A DNA stretch of 29,022 bases from Clostridiales bacterium UBA3680 (lineage in GTDB: Bacteria; Bacillota; Clostridia; Lachnospirales; CAG-274). Made by a program: the position numbers and the translations under genes. The DNA lies in the NCBI GenBank assembly GCA_002372875.1, contig DFJD01000025.1:1-29022 (forward strand), written 5' to 3'. Positions 7,940 to 16,241 of this stretch are shown in pieces. The notes beneath the pieces were generated by a model. It did no database searches and had not been told where the DNA came from. It saw only the letters and a program-made list of their open reading frames with translations. Position 1 is the stretch's first letter; each line of letters opens with the position of its first letter.

Positions 7940-9420
7940 TGATGACAGGTTCACACAAATGTGAAGATATATTGTGTACCTATTGCTACAACAAATTTTC
8001 ACCCATAAAAATGAACATGCACTATAGACTTAACGATGGTATGATAAATCCCCTTCATAAAAGTGTCGAAGAGGATAAATCTCCCGAAGAAGAAACCAAA
8101 ACGGAATCCGAGTTTGATATGGGCAGGGTTCGAACAAGTCGAAGAACAGGATCATCCTCGGCTGCCAGAGCGGTTAAAGGAAAAAGGCTTGATGAAAAAC
8201 TTTTAAAATTTTACACCGAAAGAATGGGTATGTCCTCAAATGAAGCTCAATCAAGAGCTATGCAAAATGATTATGTCGAGTTTGATGCCGATGCCCCTGA
8301 AATTGACTATGACCTTAATGAGTGGAAAAAATACGGCTTTGTGGAAAGTATAAAGTACAATGGGCAAAGAGTGAAATGGATATGTCCGTTTTGTCACAAC
8401 CCCCTTGTATCGGGTTCGGGAAAGAAAAAGATGCTTCTGTTTTCCGTAATAGGCGACACAAATGCCGGCAAAACAGTGTATTTTTCCGCGCTTCAAAGAC
8501 TTATAGGAGACAGATTGCTCTATATAGGCGGAGATGACTCGGACGACTATAATTTTTTTGCTACCGGCACAAGACTTCCTTCTTCTACAAACACAAAGCC
8601 ACTTCCATCGTGCACAATGATGTATATGCAAGAAAATCCCGAAACCAAAGAAAACGAGGAATATATTCTTGTATTTTGCGATATAGCAGGAGAAAACTGC
8701 ACAAGCGAGCAAAAGCTGAAAAAAACCGCTTTTAACCTGCCAAATTCTTCGGCAATATTATTTATGATAGACCCTACAAGGTTTGAAACAATAGCTACGA
8801 TAATGGGCAAAAAAGGCGAGAGCGATGAAGAGCAATACAAGCTTTTTACCGCAGTTTACAATTTCTTTGATGCAGGTGGAAATAAACTTAAAATACCAAC
8901 TGCCGTTGTAATTACAAAATCGGATGTACTGAAGGCACATTCCTTTTTTTCCGGAGATGATGACAAAAACAAATTTGTAATGCCCTATTCTTCGGATGAC
9001 CACGCAAATTTTGTTTCTTTACCTATAATAGATGAAGTGGATGGTGTCACAAGAGATTTCCTAAGGGCAATAAATAAGGGTGTGTATGTATCTAATGTGG
9101 ATATGATATTTGAAAACAGTAAATTTTTCCTGGTTTCAAGTTTAGGCTACGATCCCGAATCACAGGGAGATGACAATGCCATTATGCCAAACAGAGTGGC
9201 TGAACCCTTTAAATGGCTGCTCTATGAAAATGATGCCGCTTTTTCTCACAGAAGTGAAAAAATAACCCGTCGTTCAACGGGAATTACTCTTTTGAACAAA
9301 AAACTTGACAAGGGAATATTCTCAAAAATAAAGGGTAAGGAAGAAACAAAGAAAATAGATTTTTACTATAAAAAATCGGAACTAAAAAAGAAGCTTGAAT
9401 CGCTTAAGGAGGAACCTTAA
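7939..9420 (+). CDS. Zinc-knuckle P-loop GTPase resembling the DO-GTPase2 family
   Basis: This is a 493-aa cytoplasmic protein. A Walker A motif GDTNAGKT is at residues 172-179, a Walker B/switch II DIAG at 248-251, a hydrophobic strand ending MIDPT near 276-280, and a TKSD guanine-specificity motif at 326-329. These mark a TRAFAC-type GTPase. Cysteines C13-x2-C16 and C149-x2-C152 (plus C8) form two CPxC-like knuckles separated by a disordered Ser/Arg/Glu-rich stretch, consistent with a split zinc ribbon placed just before the GTPase domain. This layout and the neighbouring partner match the double-GTPase 2 group described in bacterial NTP-dependent conflict systems; that assignment is from memory of the family. 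The C-terminal ~60 residues are Lys-rich and helical. GGAGG precedes the ATG at 7939 by five bases; ATG 7942 is a close alternative. Confidence 0.82.
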   Translation: MMTGSHKCEDILCTYCYNKFSPIKMNMHYRLNDGMINPLHKSVEEDKSPEEETKTESEFDMGRVRTSRRTGSSSAARAVKGKRLDEKLLKFYTERMGMSSNEAQSRAMQNDYVEFDADAPEIDYDLNEWKKYGFVESIKYNGQRVKWICPFCHNPLVSGSGKKKMLLFSVIGDTNAGKTVYFSALQRLIGDRLLYIGGDDSDDYNFFATGTRLPSSTNTKPLPSCTMMYMQENPETKENEEYILVFCDIAGENCTSEQKLKKTAFNLPNSSAILFMIDPTRFETIATIMGKKGESDEEQYKLFTAVYNFFDAGGNKLKIPTAVVITKSDVLKAHSFFSGDDDKNKFVMPYSSDDHANFVSLPIIDEVDGVTRDFLRAINKGVYVSNVDMIFENSKFFLVSSLGYDPESQGDDNAIMPNRVAEPFKWLLYENDAAFSHRSEKITRRSTGITLLNKKLDKGIFSKIKGKEETKKIDFYYKKSELKKKLESLKEEP

Positions 9421-9431
9421 GGAGTGTTTAC

Positions 9432-11843
9432 ATGATTTATCACAGAGTTCAGGGTAGATTAGCCGAAGGCTATAAAGTATTGGGGGATTTTAAAAAAATA
9501 GACAGCGAGGATATCTGTTTCAACGGCTTTGTCAATTATGTTTTCGATGCAAGAGAAGAAACAAGGCCGCAGATGCTTTTTGGCTATCCTTCACTTTCCG
9601 AAAACGGTGAAAGTGTATATGTAATAGGGGAAAATTTAATGGTTGGCGGTAAAGATGAGGTTTTTGTAAGAGAATCTCATTTTTCACATAAGGTTATTTT
9701 TTCCGATGAAGATTATTTTTCATTAACAAAAGATATGACATCGGTTCCCTATGTAAACGGATTATGCAAAAATATAGAGAATTTTGACCAAAGCCGACCT
9801 CCCAAAATTACATTTTCAAACCATACGGTCGGAGATTTGGCTGCACTTGCCTCTGTTTACGGCATAAACGAAGATAATTATTTTGACTTTGTTTACGGAC
9901 TTTGTATTACTGCCTTTGATAAGGATACAAAACTGTACATTGCCGTTGCAGACAATGACGAAGAATCCATTGAAGGAATAAAGCATTTTATAAGCACACT
10001 TATAGACGCCCTTCCAATGTTTTTGAGAAAAAGATTCGGTTTTGTTACCTACTTTCCTTCAAATGATATATCTAAAACCGATATCCTTCCAAAGGGTGTA
10101 AACTGCGTATTTATAAAAAGCACAAGAAAAAACTCAAACAATTACAGTGTGTGCGATATAACCTTCGACAAACCCCACGGATATGCCTATTATGCTCAAA
10201 CGGAAGCTATAGATGAAGATATTGTTTTCCTGCTTTGTGATAAAATATTTAAAGGCGACCATTCATCGGATAAGCTTTTTGAAGAAATAGACAGACTTTT
10301 CCCGCCTAAATATGAAACAAGCTTTGAAACGATAGTTGCTTATTATATAAGATACAATTATCAAAGTATAGGTGAATTGTATTGGGCGGATAAAGTATTG
10401 TGGCTTAGCGGTATTCCTGAAATAAGAGAGCTTATGATAGAGGAAGATACCGTAAATGCGAAGGATAACCTGTTTAAAGAAGATAGCAAGATCGCTCGTG
10501 TTAAGCTCAATATTATTGATGACCGAGATTTTCAACGTGAGATATCAAGAGAGCTTTGCAGAAAGTTTAAACCCGAGGATGAAACAGTTGAAGAGTATTT
10601 CAGCCGTCTTTCAAAACCCATCTCTTCAAACAACGGTGAAAGCTACGAAGAAAAAACCGTATCTCTTTTGAGAGAAGAGTTTGAATATGTTCTCTTCAAC
10701 GAAGAAGAATTTGTTTCTCTTGCCTTTGGAGAAATAGGTAAAGAACTAAAAAAAGCTGTCGGCTCGGCGAACGGCACAGACGAAAAAACAAAGGCAATAA
10801 TAGAAGTGCTGAAAAAATACGACAAAAACAAGTGTATGCTTATGCCTGTACTCCAAGACGGAATATTTGCATATATTTCGGGAGAAATATTAAGCGACAA
10901 CAGTCTTTATTCAAGAAAAATGTTACATGATTACTGTAACGAAAATCCCGAATTCGGCACACTCAGTCGAAGATTATACGAAGAGACTGATGCCTTTCTT
11001 ACGGAAATAGCTCAAAACGAAGAATATCTTGCCGCTTATACTCCTGTGCTTATGAGTGAAGAAATAGGCAATACCTTTCTAATGAGTTTTGCCGAGAAAA
11101 ACAGTATAATAAAGGCCGGTATATCGGATAAACTGAAACTTGATATACTTATTAAGCGATTTAACGATGCAGACAGTTTTAAAAGCAAGATGCTTGTATT
11201 GACCAAGGACAGCGACAGTGAGGAACTTTATAACGATTATTTTCCTTCTTTTTCGCCCACACTTCGTTTTTTGGCAAAGTCGCCTGATTTTACGGATATA
11301 CGCGACAAAGAAGCCCTTACTTTCCTTTGTCTTTTTCTAAACGATGATTATCGCTTTGAAAAGGATCATATTGAAGAGGATCTAAGGGAAATAATAAACG
11401 GACATTTGCTTGAAACGGATATGCCCGGATCAATGAAAAACCTTTTTGAAAATATGTTCAAAGAGGAGTTCTTTGAAGGAACGCCGATTCTTGATATGCT
11501 GAAAGAAACTGCCGATGAGATTTTAAAGAAGAAAAAAGCAATCAAAGTTGTAGATAAAACTCTTTTCGGAGAGCTTAACTCCCTTGTGCATGAATATCTT
11601 GATACCCCCATGCACAGGGTATATAATATAAACAATTATATTGACCGTTCCTATTATAAGACCCACCGCCTTCCCTCTATTATGGGAGAGTATGTGATGT
11701 ATATAAACATTACTCCCTCTGCAATAACCGCAAAATACTTTGAAGAGGAAAAAGCGGAAAAAACGGAAGACACTTTCTCCTCCGTTGCCGATGAGAAGCA
11801 GCAAAAAGGTTTTTTCGATATGTTCGGTAAAATAAAGAGGTAG
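9432..11843 (+). CDS. GTPase-associated protein resembling GAP1 (N and middle domains)
   Basis: This 803-aa protein has no signal peptide or membrane span. Residues 1-130 (MIYHRVQG start, then VRESHFSHKVIF near 79-90) resemble the N-terminal domain of GTPase-associated protein 1. Residues 130-260, with the stretch LIDALPMFLRKRFGFVTYF at 190-208, resemble its middle domain. The remaining ~540 residues are helical and variable. In known loci GAP1 proteins are encoded next to DO-GTPases, as here (11 bases downstream), and are thought to be their obligate partners. Whether they are activators, effectors or scaffolds is not established. AAGGAG lies seven bases before the ATG. The family call rests on remembered motifs plus context, so it is moderate. 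Confidence 0.7.
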   Translation: MIYHRVQGRLAEGYKVLGDFKKIDSEDICFNGFVNYVFDAREETRPQMLFGYPSLSENGESVYVIGENLMVGGKDEVFVRESHFSHKVIFSDEDYFSLTKDMTSVPYVNGLCKNIENFDQSRPPKITFSNHTVGDLAALASVYGINEDNYFDFVYGLCITAFDKDTKLYIAVADNDEESIEGIKHFISTLIDALPMFLRKRFGFVTYFPSNDISKTDILPKGVNCVFIKSTRKNSNNYSVCDITFDKPHGYAYYAQTEAIDEDIVFLLCDKIFKGDHSSDKLFEEIDRLFPPKYETSFETIVAYYIRYNYQSIGELYWADKVLWLSGIPEIRELMIEEDTVNAKDNLFKEDSKIARVKLNIIDDRDFQREISRELCRKFKPEDETVEEYFSRLSKPISSNNGESYEEKTVSLLREEFEYVLFNEEEFVSLAFGEIGKELKKAVGSANGTDEKTKAIIEVLKKYDKNKCMLMPVLQDGIFAYISGEILSDNSLYSRKMLHDYCNENPEFGTLSRRLYEETDAFLTEIAQNEEYLAAYTPVLMSEEIGNTFLMSFAEKNSIIKAGISDKLKLDILIKRFNDADSFKSKMLVLTKDSDSEELYNDYFPSFSPTLRFLAKSPDFTDIRDKEALTFLCLFLNDDYRFEKDHIEEDLREIINGHLLETDMPGSMKNLFENMFKEEFFEGTPILDMLKETADEILKKKKAIKVVDKTLFGELNSLVHEYLDTPMHRVYNINNYIDRSYYKTHRLPSIMGEYVMYINITPSAITAKYFEEEKAEKTEDTFSSVADEKQQKGFFDMFGKIKR

Positions 11844-11847
11844 AAAA

Positions 11848-13224
11848 ATGGCAAATTTAAAGCCGCAACAATTTCAATGGCTCAAAGATCATATAGGAGA
11901 TTATATTTTTTCCCCCTCCTCTACTCAGCTTGAAAAGAATATAAAAGAAACGGAATGTGACGATCCGAGAATAGATGAACTGTACAACGAATTTGTGGGA
12001 AAATTTTGTAATGACCCCTATAAATATCTTGCAGGTAACGAAAAAAGAGGAGGAGATATCTATGCCGGAGACTATAAATATTATTTTCTTGAAAACAAAT
12101 ACGGAATAAATCTTCCCGTAGGCTATTATAAGGATCTTCGACAACCTCTCCCCTATCCCCTTCTTCCGGGTACACAGGCTGACCGCTATGCAGATGAAAA
12201 TTTAAGGGAAATAAACAGAGAACTCGATCCTTTAAGAAAAAACGCACCTTATCTTTTCGATAAAACGAAGCTTTCCACAAGACTGTTTTTACAGCTTGTA
12301 ATTGGTATTGTTTCGGCAGCAGCCATGTTTTTCTCATTTAAGGGTTCTCTTTCTTATGGGTTTACAAAAAGTGTACCGGGAACAGTTTGCTTGTGTATGC
12401 TTGTTTTTTGCATAATTTGTTTTCTTTTTGCGATAGGAGGTATCTCTTACTATTCGAGGATACTAAAGGATTTCGACAAAACAGATGCTCTTAACAACTA
12501 CAGAACAGCTCTTTTTAAGAGAATAAACAAGCTTGAATCTGCAATAAAACTGTTTGAAGAAAGCGAAAGTGACGGAATAAAAATAGAACAGTTCATTCCC
12601 GATATAAGCACAATAAAAGAAATAAAGAAGAGCATATTTAGCGGTTGCTCCGTTTTTATGCTTATCCCCCTGCTTATTATGGGAATAGGAGCAAGAAATT
12701 TATCCGCAAGTAACAGAATGGCTGTAATAAAAGAAAATCCTGCCACCATGTTTCGTGCCGCTTTAGGGCAAAGCTATGGCGTAGATCTACATATAAAATC
12801 GGTTATAAAAGATGCCGGCACTGCTTATAATACTTCAGAAGAAATAAAGCCCGAGCTTGCCGATGTTTCCGTATACAACGCCAATATAGGCGACCTTTTT
12901 GATGAATTTGCACTAACAGTTTGGGAATCGGGTGCTTATACTCAACGGCTTACCTTCATAATCGACGGTACTCCCGATACTATTTGCATTGACTATGGCG
13001 ATGTGAAATACGATGGTGCAAAAATAAAAAAAGCTATCGTTCACTACGGAGAAAATGAATATGAAATAAACTTTTCAAAAAACTCTGCTGTAGAGCTTGC
13101 CAAACTCTCTGCACCCGTCGAGCAAACAGACAGGATAACGGTTGACATAACAGAGCTTTACAACGACGGAAACTATGACATGCTGTACATACCTACAATA
13201 CACTTGGGAAACTCGGAGGACTGA
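11848..13224 (+). CDS. Three-pass membrane protein of the operon
   Basis: The 458-aa protein begins with about 140 cytoplasm-type residues (Tyr/Asp/Lys-rich). Hydrophobic segments follow near 145-164 and 177-199, then a charged helical stretch at 208-242 that may be a coiled coil, and a third hydrophobic segment near 263-281. The last ~175 residues look strand-rich and soluble. With an N-in topology the C-terminal domain would be outside, beside the extracellular vWA protein encoded next. The coiled-coil loop would face the cytoplasm, where the GTPase partners are. No family is recognised. It starts four bases after the preceding stop and ends four bases before the vWA start, so it is the likely trans-membrane coupler of the module (inference). 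Confidence 0.75.
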   Translation: MANLKPQQFQWLKDHIGDYIFSPSSTQLEKNIKETECDDPRIDELYNEFVGKFCNDPYKYLAGNEKRGGDIYAGDYKYYFLENKYGINLPVGYYKDLRQPLPYPLLPGTQADRYADENLREINRELDPLRKNAPYLFDKTKLSTRLFLQLVIGIVSAAAMFFSFKGSLSYGFTKSVPGTVCLCMLVFCIICFLFAIGGISYYSRILKDFDKTDALNNYRTALFKRINKLESAIKLFEESESDGIKIEQFIPDISTIKEIKKSIFSGCSVFMLIPLLIMGIGARNLSASNRMAVIKENPATMFRAALGQSYGVDLHIKSVIKDAGTAYNTSEEIKPELADVSVYNANIGDLFDEFALTVWESGAYTQRLTFIIDGTPDTICIDYGDVKYDGAKIKKAIVHYGENEYEINFSKNSAVELAKLSAPVEQTDRITVDITELYNDGNYDMLYIPTIHLGNSED

Positions 13225-13228
13225 ATTT

Positions 13229-15019
13229 ATGCCTAATGTTTTAAAAAAACTACTATTTTTTATTTTAACATGCGTAATGCTTATACCAAACACGGTACAC
13301 GCTCAAGCCGCAGAAAGCGGAATAAATGCCGTACTTGTTGTTGACAACAGCAACTCCATGAACGGCACCGACCCCCAAAGGGTAGCTATAGAGGGAACAA
13401 AGCTTTTTATCGATATGATGGAGAATACCGGCTCTACCGTGGGTGTTATCGGCTTTACGGGACAACTTGCAAACGTTATTCCCATGACCAAAATAAACGG
13501 TCAGGATGACAAAAATAAGATAAAATCTCAAGTCGATTCTTTTACCTATGCAGGCGAGACGGATATGGGACTTGCTCTTACAAAGGCTGTTCAAATGATC
13601 GATCAGAACGGTGCTTCCGAGAACAATGTTATTATATTCCTTACCGATGGTAAAATAGATTTTTTCGACTATAATAACACAAGAACCATTGCTCAATCCG
13701 AGCAGGAAGTCAATCAGGCACTTCAAACAATAAACAGAAGATATCCCATTTATACCATAGGACTTAACGCCAACGGTCAGGTTGATCAGAATATCATAAA
13801 CAAAATGGCCTCCGAGACCGGTGGTGAAATGAGTGTTGTTTCAAGCGCCACCGAACTTCCCAAAATATACAATAACATCTTTGCCAGCTTTGTTCAGTCT
13901 GACTCTACAATGATCGACATTGCACCTATAGGCGCCGACGGAAAGAGCACCACAACCTTTAACGTGCCTAACAACAGTGTACTTGAGGCAAATGTTATGG
14001 CTTTTACGGACACTCCCCTTACGGACATTTACGCCTCAGGTCCTAACGGAACGGTTCCGCAGTCTGTAAAGACCGTATCAAGAAAGTACACCATGCTTAA
14101 AATAATAAGGCCTGATGCAGGTAATTGGACAGTTACCGTAACAGGTCAGCCAGGATGTAAGGTAGAGGCAACGCTACTGTTTAACTACAATGTTGAAATA
14201 GACGTATCTCTTGAAAAAAGCGAGTACAGTATAGACGAGAAGATAAAAGTAAACGCTACGCTCGTTTCCGATGATGAAGCAATACACGATGATGCTCTTT
14301 ACGGCAATATCTATGCCGAAGCAATATTGATAGACGCGCAAGGACAAAGACAGAGTTTCCCCATGGAATACAAGGATGAAACTTATAGCGTTGAAATACC
14401 CGTTGAAAAATCGGGAAATTATTCTATTGAGGTTAAGACAAACGGTGACAGATTTTACAGAGTTACCGATCCAATTCCCGTGACTGTAAGCGATGCTCCC
14501 GTAACAACAGAACAAACAGAGGCTCAGCCCGCTGAAAAGCCAAGTGAGACTGCCGCCGAGGATACCGAGGATGCAAAAATAAATCCGATCGTATTTATAG
14601 GCGGAATTGCAGCAGTTGTTATACTTGTCGTTTTCGGAAGCAAAGCATATAAAAGAAATAAAAACAAAAAGAGAAATCTTAAGGGTGTCCTTTTCTTTAC
14701 AAACGAAAACGGTGTTGAGACCGAAATTTCCCTTTCGGGCTGTAAAGGCGGTTCATCACTTAAAAACATACTGAAAAAGAATTACTACACGGAAATCGAA
14801 ACCGAGTTTGAACTTAAAAGCATAATATTCTACTATTTCTTTGAAAAAGAAACGGGAATTGAAATAGTAAATCGTTCCCCTTATAAAATGAGAGATATGG
14901 ATTCGTACTCGGGTGAGAAGAAAAAAATCATACTGAAATGCGAACAAGGTGTACAATTCGTAAAGCCAAATCCTTCGGGTGAGGATAAGATCATTAGAAT
15001 AAGATATGAGTATTTGTGA
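13229..15019 (+). CDS. Secreted membrane-anchored von Willebrand factor A domain protein
   Basis: This 596-aa protein starts at ATG 13229, nine bases after GGAGGA (13215-13220). Upstream in-frame starts lie inside the previous gene and are rejected. A signal peptide ends around VHA at residue 25. The vWA domain (about 31-220) has a complete MIDAS: D39-x-S41-x-S43, T111 and D140, so it should bind a divalent metal and a ligand. Strand-rich Ig-like regions follow to about residue 420. Next come a Thr/Glu/Pro-rich linker, one membrane span near 454-473, a basic KNKKR stop-transfer patch and a cytoplasmic tail of about 115 residues. The vWA faces outside and its tail reaches the cytoplasm, making it a plausible sensor or adhesin for the module. 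It is the last gene before a strong terminator. Confidence 0.9.
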   Translation: MPNVLKKLLFFILTCVMLIPNTVHAQAAESGINAVLVVDNSNSMNGTDPQRVAIEGTKLFIDMMENTGSTVGVIGFTGQLANVIPMTKINGQDDKNKIKSQVDSFTYAGETDMGLALTKAVQMIDQNGASENNVIIFLTDGKIDFFDYNNTRTIAQSEQEVNQALQTINRRYPIYTIGLNANGQVDQNIINKMASETGGEMSVVSSATELPKIYNNIFASFVQSDSTMIDIAPIGADGKSTTTFNVPNNSVLEANVMAFTDTPLTDIYASGPNGTVPQSVKTVSRKYTMLKIIRPDAGNWTVTVTGQPGCKVEATLLFNYNVEIDVSLEKSEYSIDEKIKVNATLVSDDEAIHDDALYGNIYAEAILIDAQGQRQSFPMEYKDETYSVEIPVEKSGNYSIEVKTNGDRFYRVTDPIPVTVSDAPVTTEQTEAQPAEKPSETAAEDTEDAKINPIVFIGGIAAVVILVVFGSKAYKRNKNKKRNLKGVLFFTNENGVETEISLSGCKGGSSLKNILKKNYYTEIETEFELKSIIFYYFFEKETGIEIVNRSPYKMRDMDSYSGEKKKIILKCEQGVQFVKPNPSGEDKIIRIRYEYL

Positions 15020-15082
15020 GATTATTGTACATTGAGGTCAATCGATTTCTATAAGCAGATAATTTATTGCAAACCAAGAACC

Positions 15083-15119
15083 CCCCTCAACATAGCCAAG
15101 CTTATGTTGAGGGGTTTTT
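15083..15119 (+). terminator. Strong intrinsic terminator after the vWA operon
   Basis: CCCCTCAACATA (15083-15094) pairs perfectly with TATGTTGAGGGG (15103-15114) around an 8-base loop, and TTTTT follows. It lies between convergent genes. On the minus strand the stem is followed only by TTCTT, so it may also end the amidohydrolase transcript, less efficiently. Confidence 0.9.
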
Positions 15120-15143
15120 AAATTTCAGACAAGTATAGAATGA

Positions 15144-15896
15144 TTAATTCCTTAATATCCGCCTTGCATTCTCACAATATATGTTTTCTTTTTCTCTATC
15201 GCTTATTTTTTCAAAATCTACCGCTTGTACATACATTTTTGGGTTACATATGGGGTAGTCTGAACCGAAAAGAATCCTTTCACTGCCTACTTCATTTACA
15301 AGAGTCTTAAGCATACCGTATCTGAAAAGACCCGACCCGCTTAAGTCTATATAACAGTTGTCATATTTCTTTATTCTTTCTATATGGGCATAGAAATCCT
15401 CTTTTTCTCTCGGGTGTGCAAGTACGAAGGTAATATTTTTAAATTCCTTAAGAGCTTTTTCTATGCTTTCTTCGCATTGCGTATGAAGGCTCACCGTCAT
15501 ATTAAGACGGTCTATCTCACTGTAGATATCCGCCATGTAACCCTCATAGTAACTTTCCCAGCCATGATAATAAGGTACAAGCTCTCCCACAAGGTTTATT
15601 CCGATTGAATGAGCATCGTTCAACATTTCTATGCTTTCGTCTTTATAGTGTGGATGAACATGTATTCCCGGTATATATTTCCCATTTGATATATCTCTTA
15701 ATTTTACTGCATGGCAGTTTAATTCTTTAATTTTTGTGATACTTTTCGTTTTCTCTATAACAGATCCGCAAAACACAGATATACCTGCATTTTCCATATC
15801 TTTTGTAAAATCATCAAAATCATTTATCGTATTTTTGTAAAAGCAGCTGTTTTCCGAACTGACCAAAAACGGATGGGTATGGAAATCTATTATCAT
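15144..15896 (-). CDS. Amidohydrolase-family metal-dependent hydrolase (amidohydrolase 2 type)
   Basis: This 250-aa protein is a little shorter than typical family members (about 260-300 aa). Starting at MIIDFHTH, the H6-x-H8 metal motif is at the N-terminus as usual. E105 (VGEL), H138 (SLHTQ), H161 (LAHPR) and D213 (FGSDYP) complete a TIM-barrel metal site. The substrate cannot be read from sequence; relatives include decarboxylases and hydrolases. GGAAG on the minus strand precedes the chosen ATG by about seven bases. An upstream in-frame ATG at 15944 is less likely because it adds a non-conserved 16-residue head before the first strand. The gene stands alone on the minus strand, with its own promoter, and is not obviously linked to either flanking operon. 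Confidence 0.88.
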   Translation of the reverse strand: MIIDFHTHPFLVSSENSCFYKNTINDFDDFTKDMENAGISVFCGSVIEKTKSITKIKELNCHAVKLRDISNGKYIPGIHVHPHYKDESIEMLNDAHSIGINLVGELVPYYHGWESYYEGYMADIYSEIDRLNMTVSLHTQCEESIEKALKEFKNITFVLAHPREKEDFYAHIERIKKYDNCYIDLSGSGLFRYGMLKTLVNEVGSERILFGSDYPICNPKMYVQAVDFEKISDREKENIYCENARRILRN

Positions 15897-15994
15897 TTTT
15901 TCACTTCCTTTATTTAAATAAACCAATATGTAATTATATATCACATATTATGGGAAACTTCAAGTACACGAAAAGAAAAAGGCGCACCGAGCTC

Positions 15995-16023
15995 ATTATA
16001 ATCCTTCCTTTCGGTTATATCAA
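15995..16023 (-). promoter_or_regulatory. Promoter of the amidohydrolase gene
   Basis: On the minus strand TTGATA (16023-16018) and TATAAT (16000-15995) are 17 bp apart, five of six and six of six matches to sigma-A consensus. The transcript would begin near 15988, with a leader of about 90 nt. Confidence 0.6.
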
Positions 16024-16058
16024 ACATTATTGTTATTTTCCGATTTGCGGATAACCGA
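16011..16058. repeat. Inverted repeat TCGGTTAT / ATAACCGA between divergent promoters
   Basis: TCGGTTAT (16011-16018) and its exact complement ATAACCGA (16051-16058) are 40 bp apart start to start. The first arm touches the -35 box of the minus-strand promoter. It could be a looping operator or chance. Confidence 0.25.
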
Positions 16059-16110
16059 GAGTTTAAAACACAAAAGATTTTTACAATTTTGTTAAAAAAA
16101 TTTTCTCTAA

Positions 16111-16139
16111 TTGAAATGTAGTCGCAATAATAGTATAAT
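16111..16139 (+). promoter_or_regulatory. Sigma-A promoter of the polysaccharide operon
   Basis: TTGAAA (16111-16116) and TATAAT (16134-16139) are separated by 17 bp. Transcription would start near 16146, about 96 nt before the first ATG. No other promoter of this quality was seen downstream, and intergenic gaps after it are a few bases at most, so it probably drives the whole cluster. Confidence 0.75.
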
Positions 16140-16241
16140 TATCATTTGTGAAAATATATCGTGTATCAATCCACAATTAAAACGTCCCGTTATTTAACAG
16201 CGGAGTATTGTTTGGATTTAACCAATATAAGGAAAGTAATA

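Larger units (their letters stand above)
15897..16241. other. Divergent intergenic region
   Basis: This 345-bp stretch has no credible small gene. It holds a promoter for each flanking gene, the listed dyad, and A/T-rich DNA with a T-rich run around 16080-16105. A second possible minus-strand -10 (TATAAT, 15933-15938) lacks a good -35 box. Confidence 0.6.

Noticed and set aside
13265..13726. 153-aa minus-strand open frame within the vWA gene
   Set aside because: It lies opposite the MIDAS-coding region and shows no independent coding evidence.
15933..15938. Alternative minus-strand -10 box for the amidohydrolase
   Set aside because: The only -35-like hexamer (TTGAAG) needs a 19-bp spacer, weaker than the 15995-16023 promoter.
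16161..16241. Longer N-terminus for the NAGPA protein
   Set aside because: It would place 27 non-conserved residues in front of a standard signal peptide, while ATG 16242 has a nearby ribosome site.
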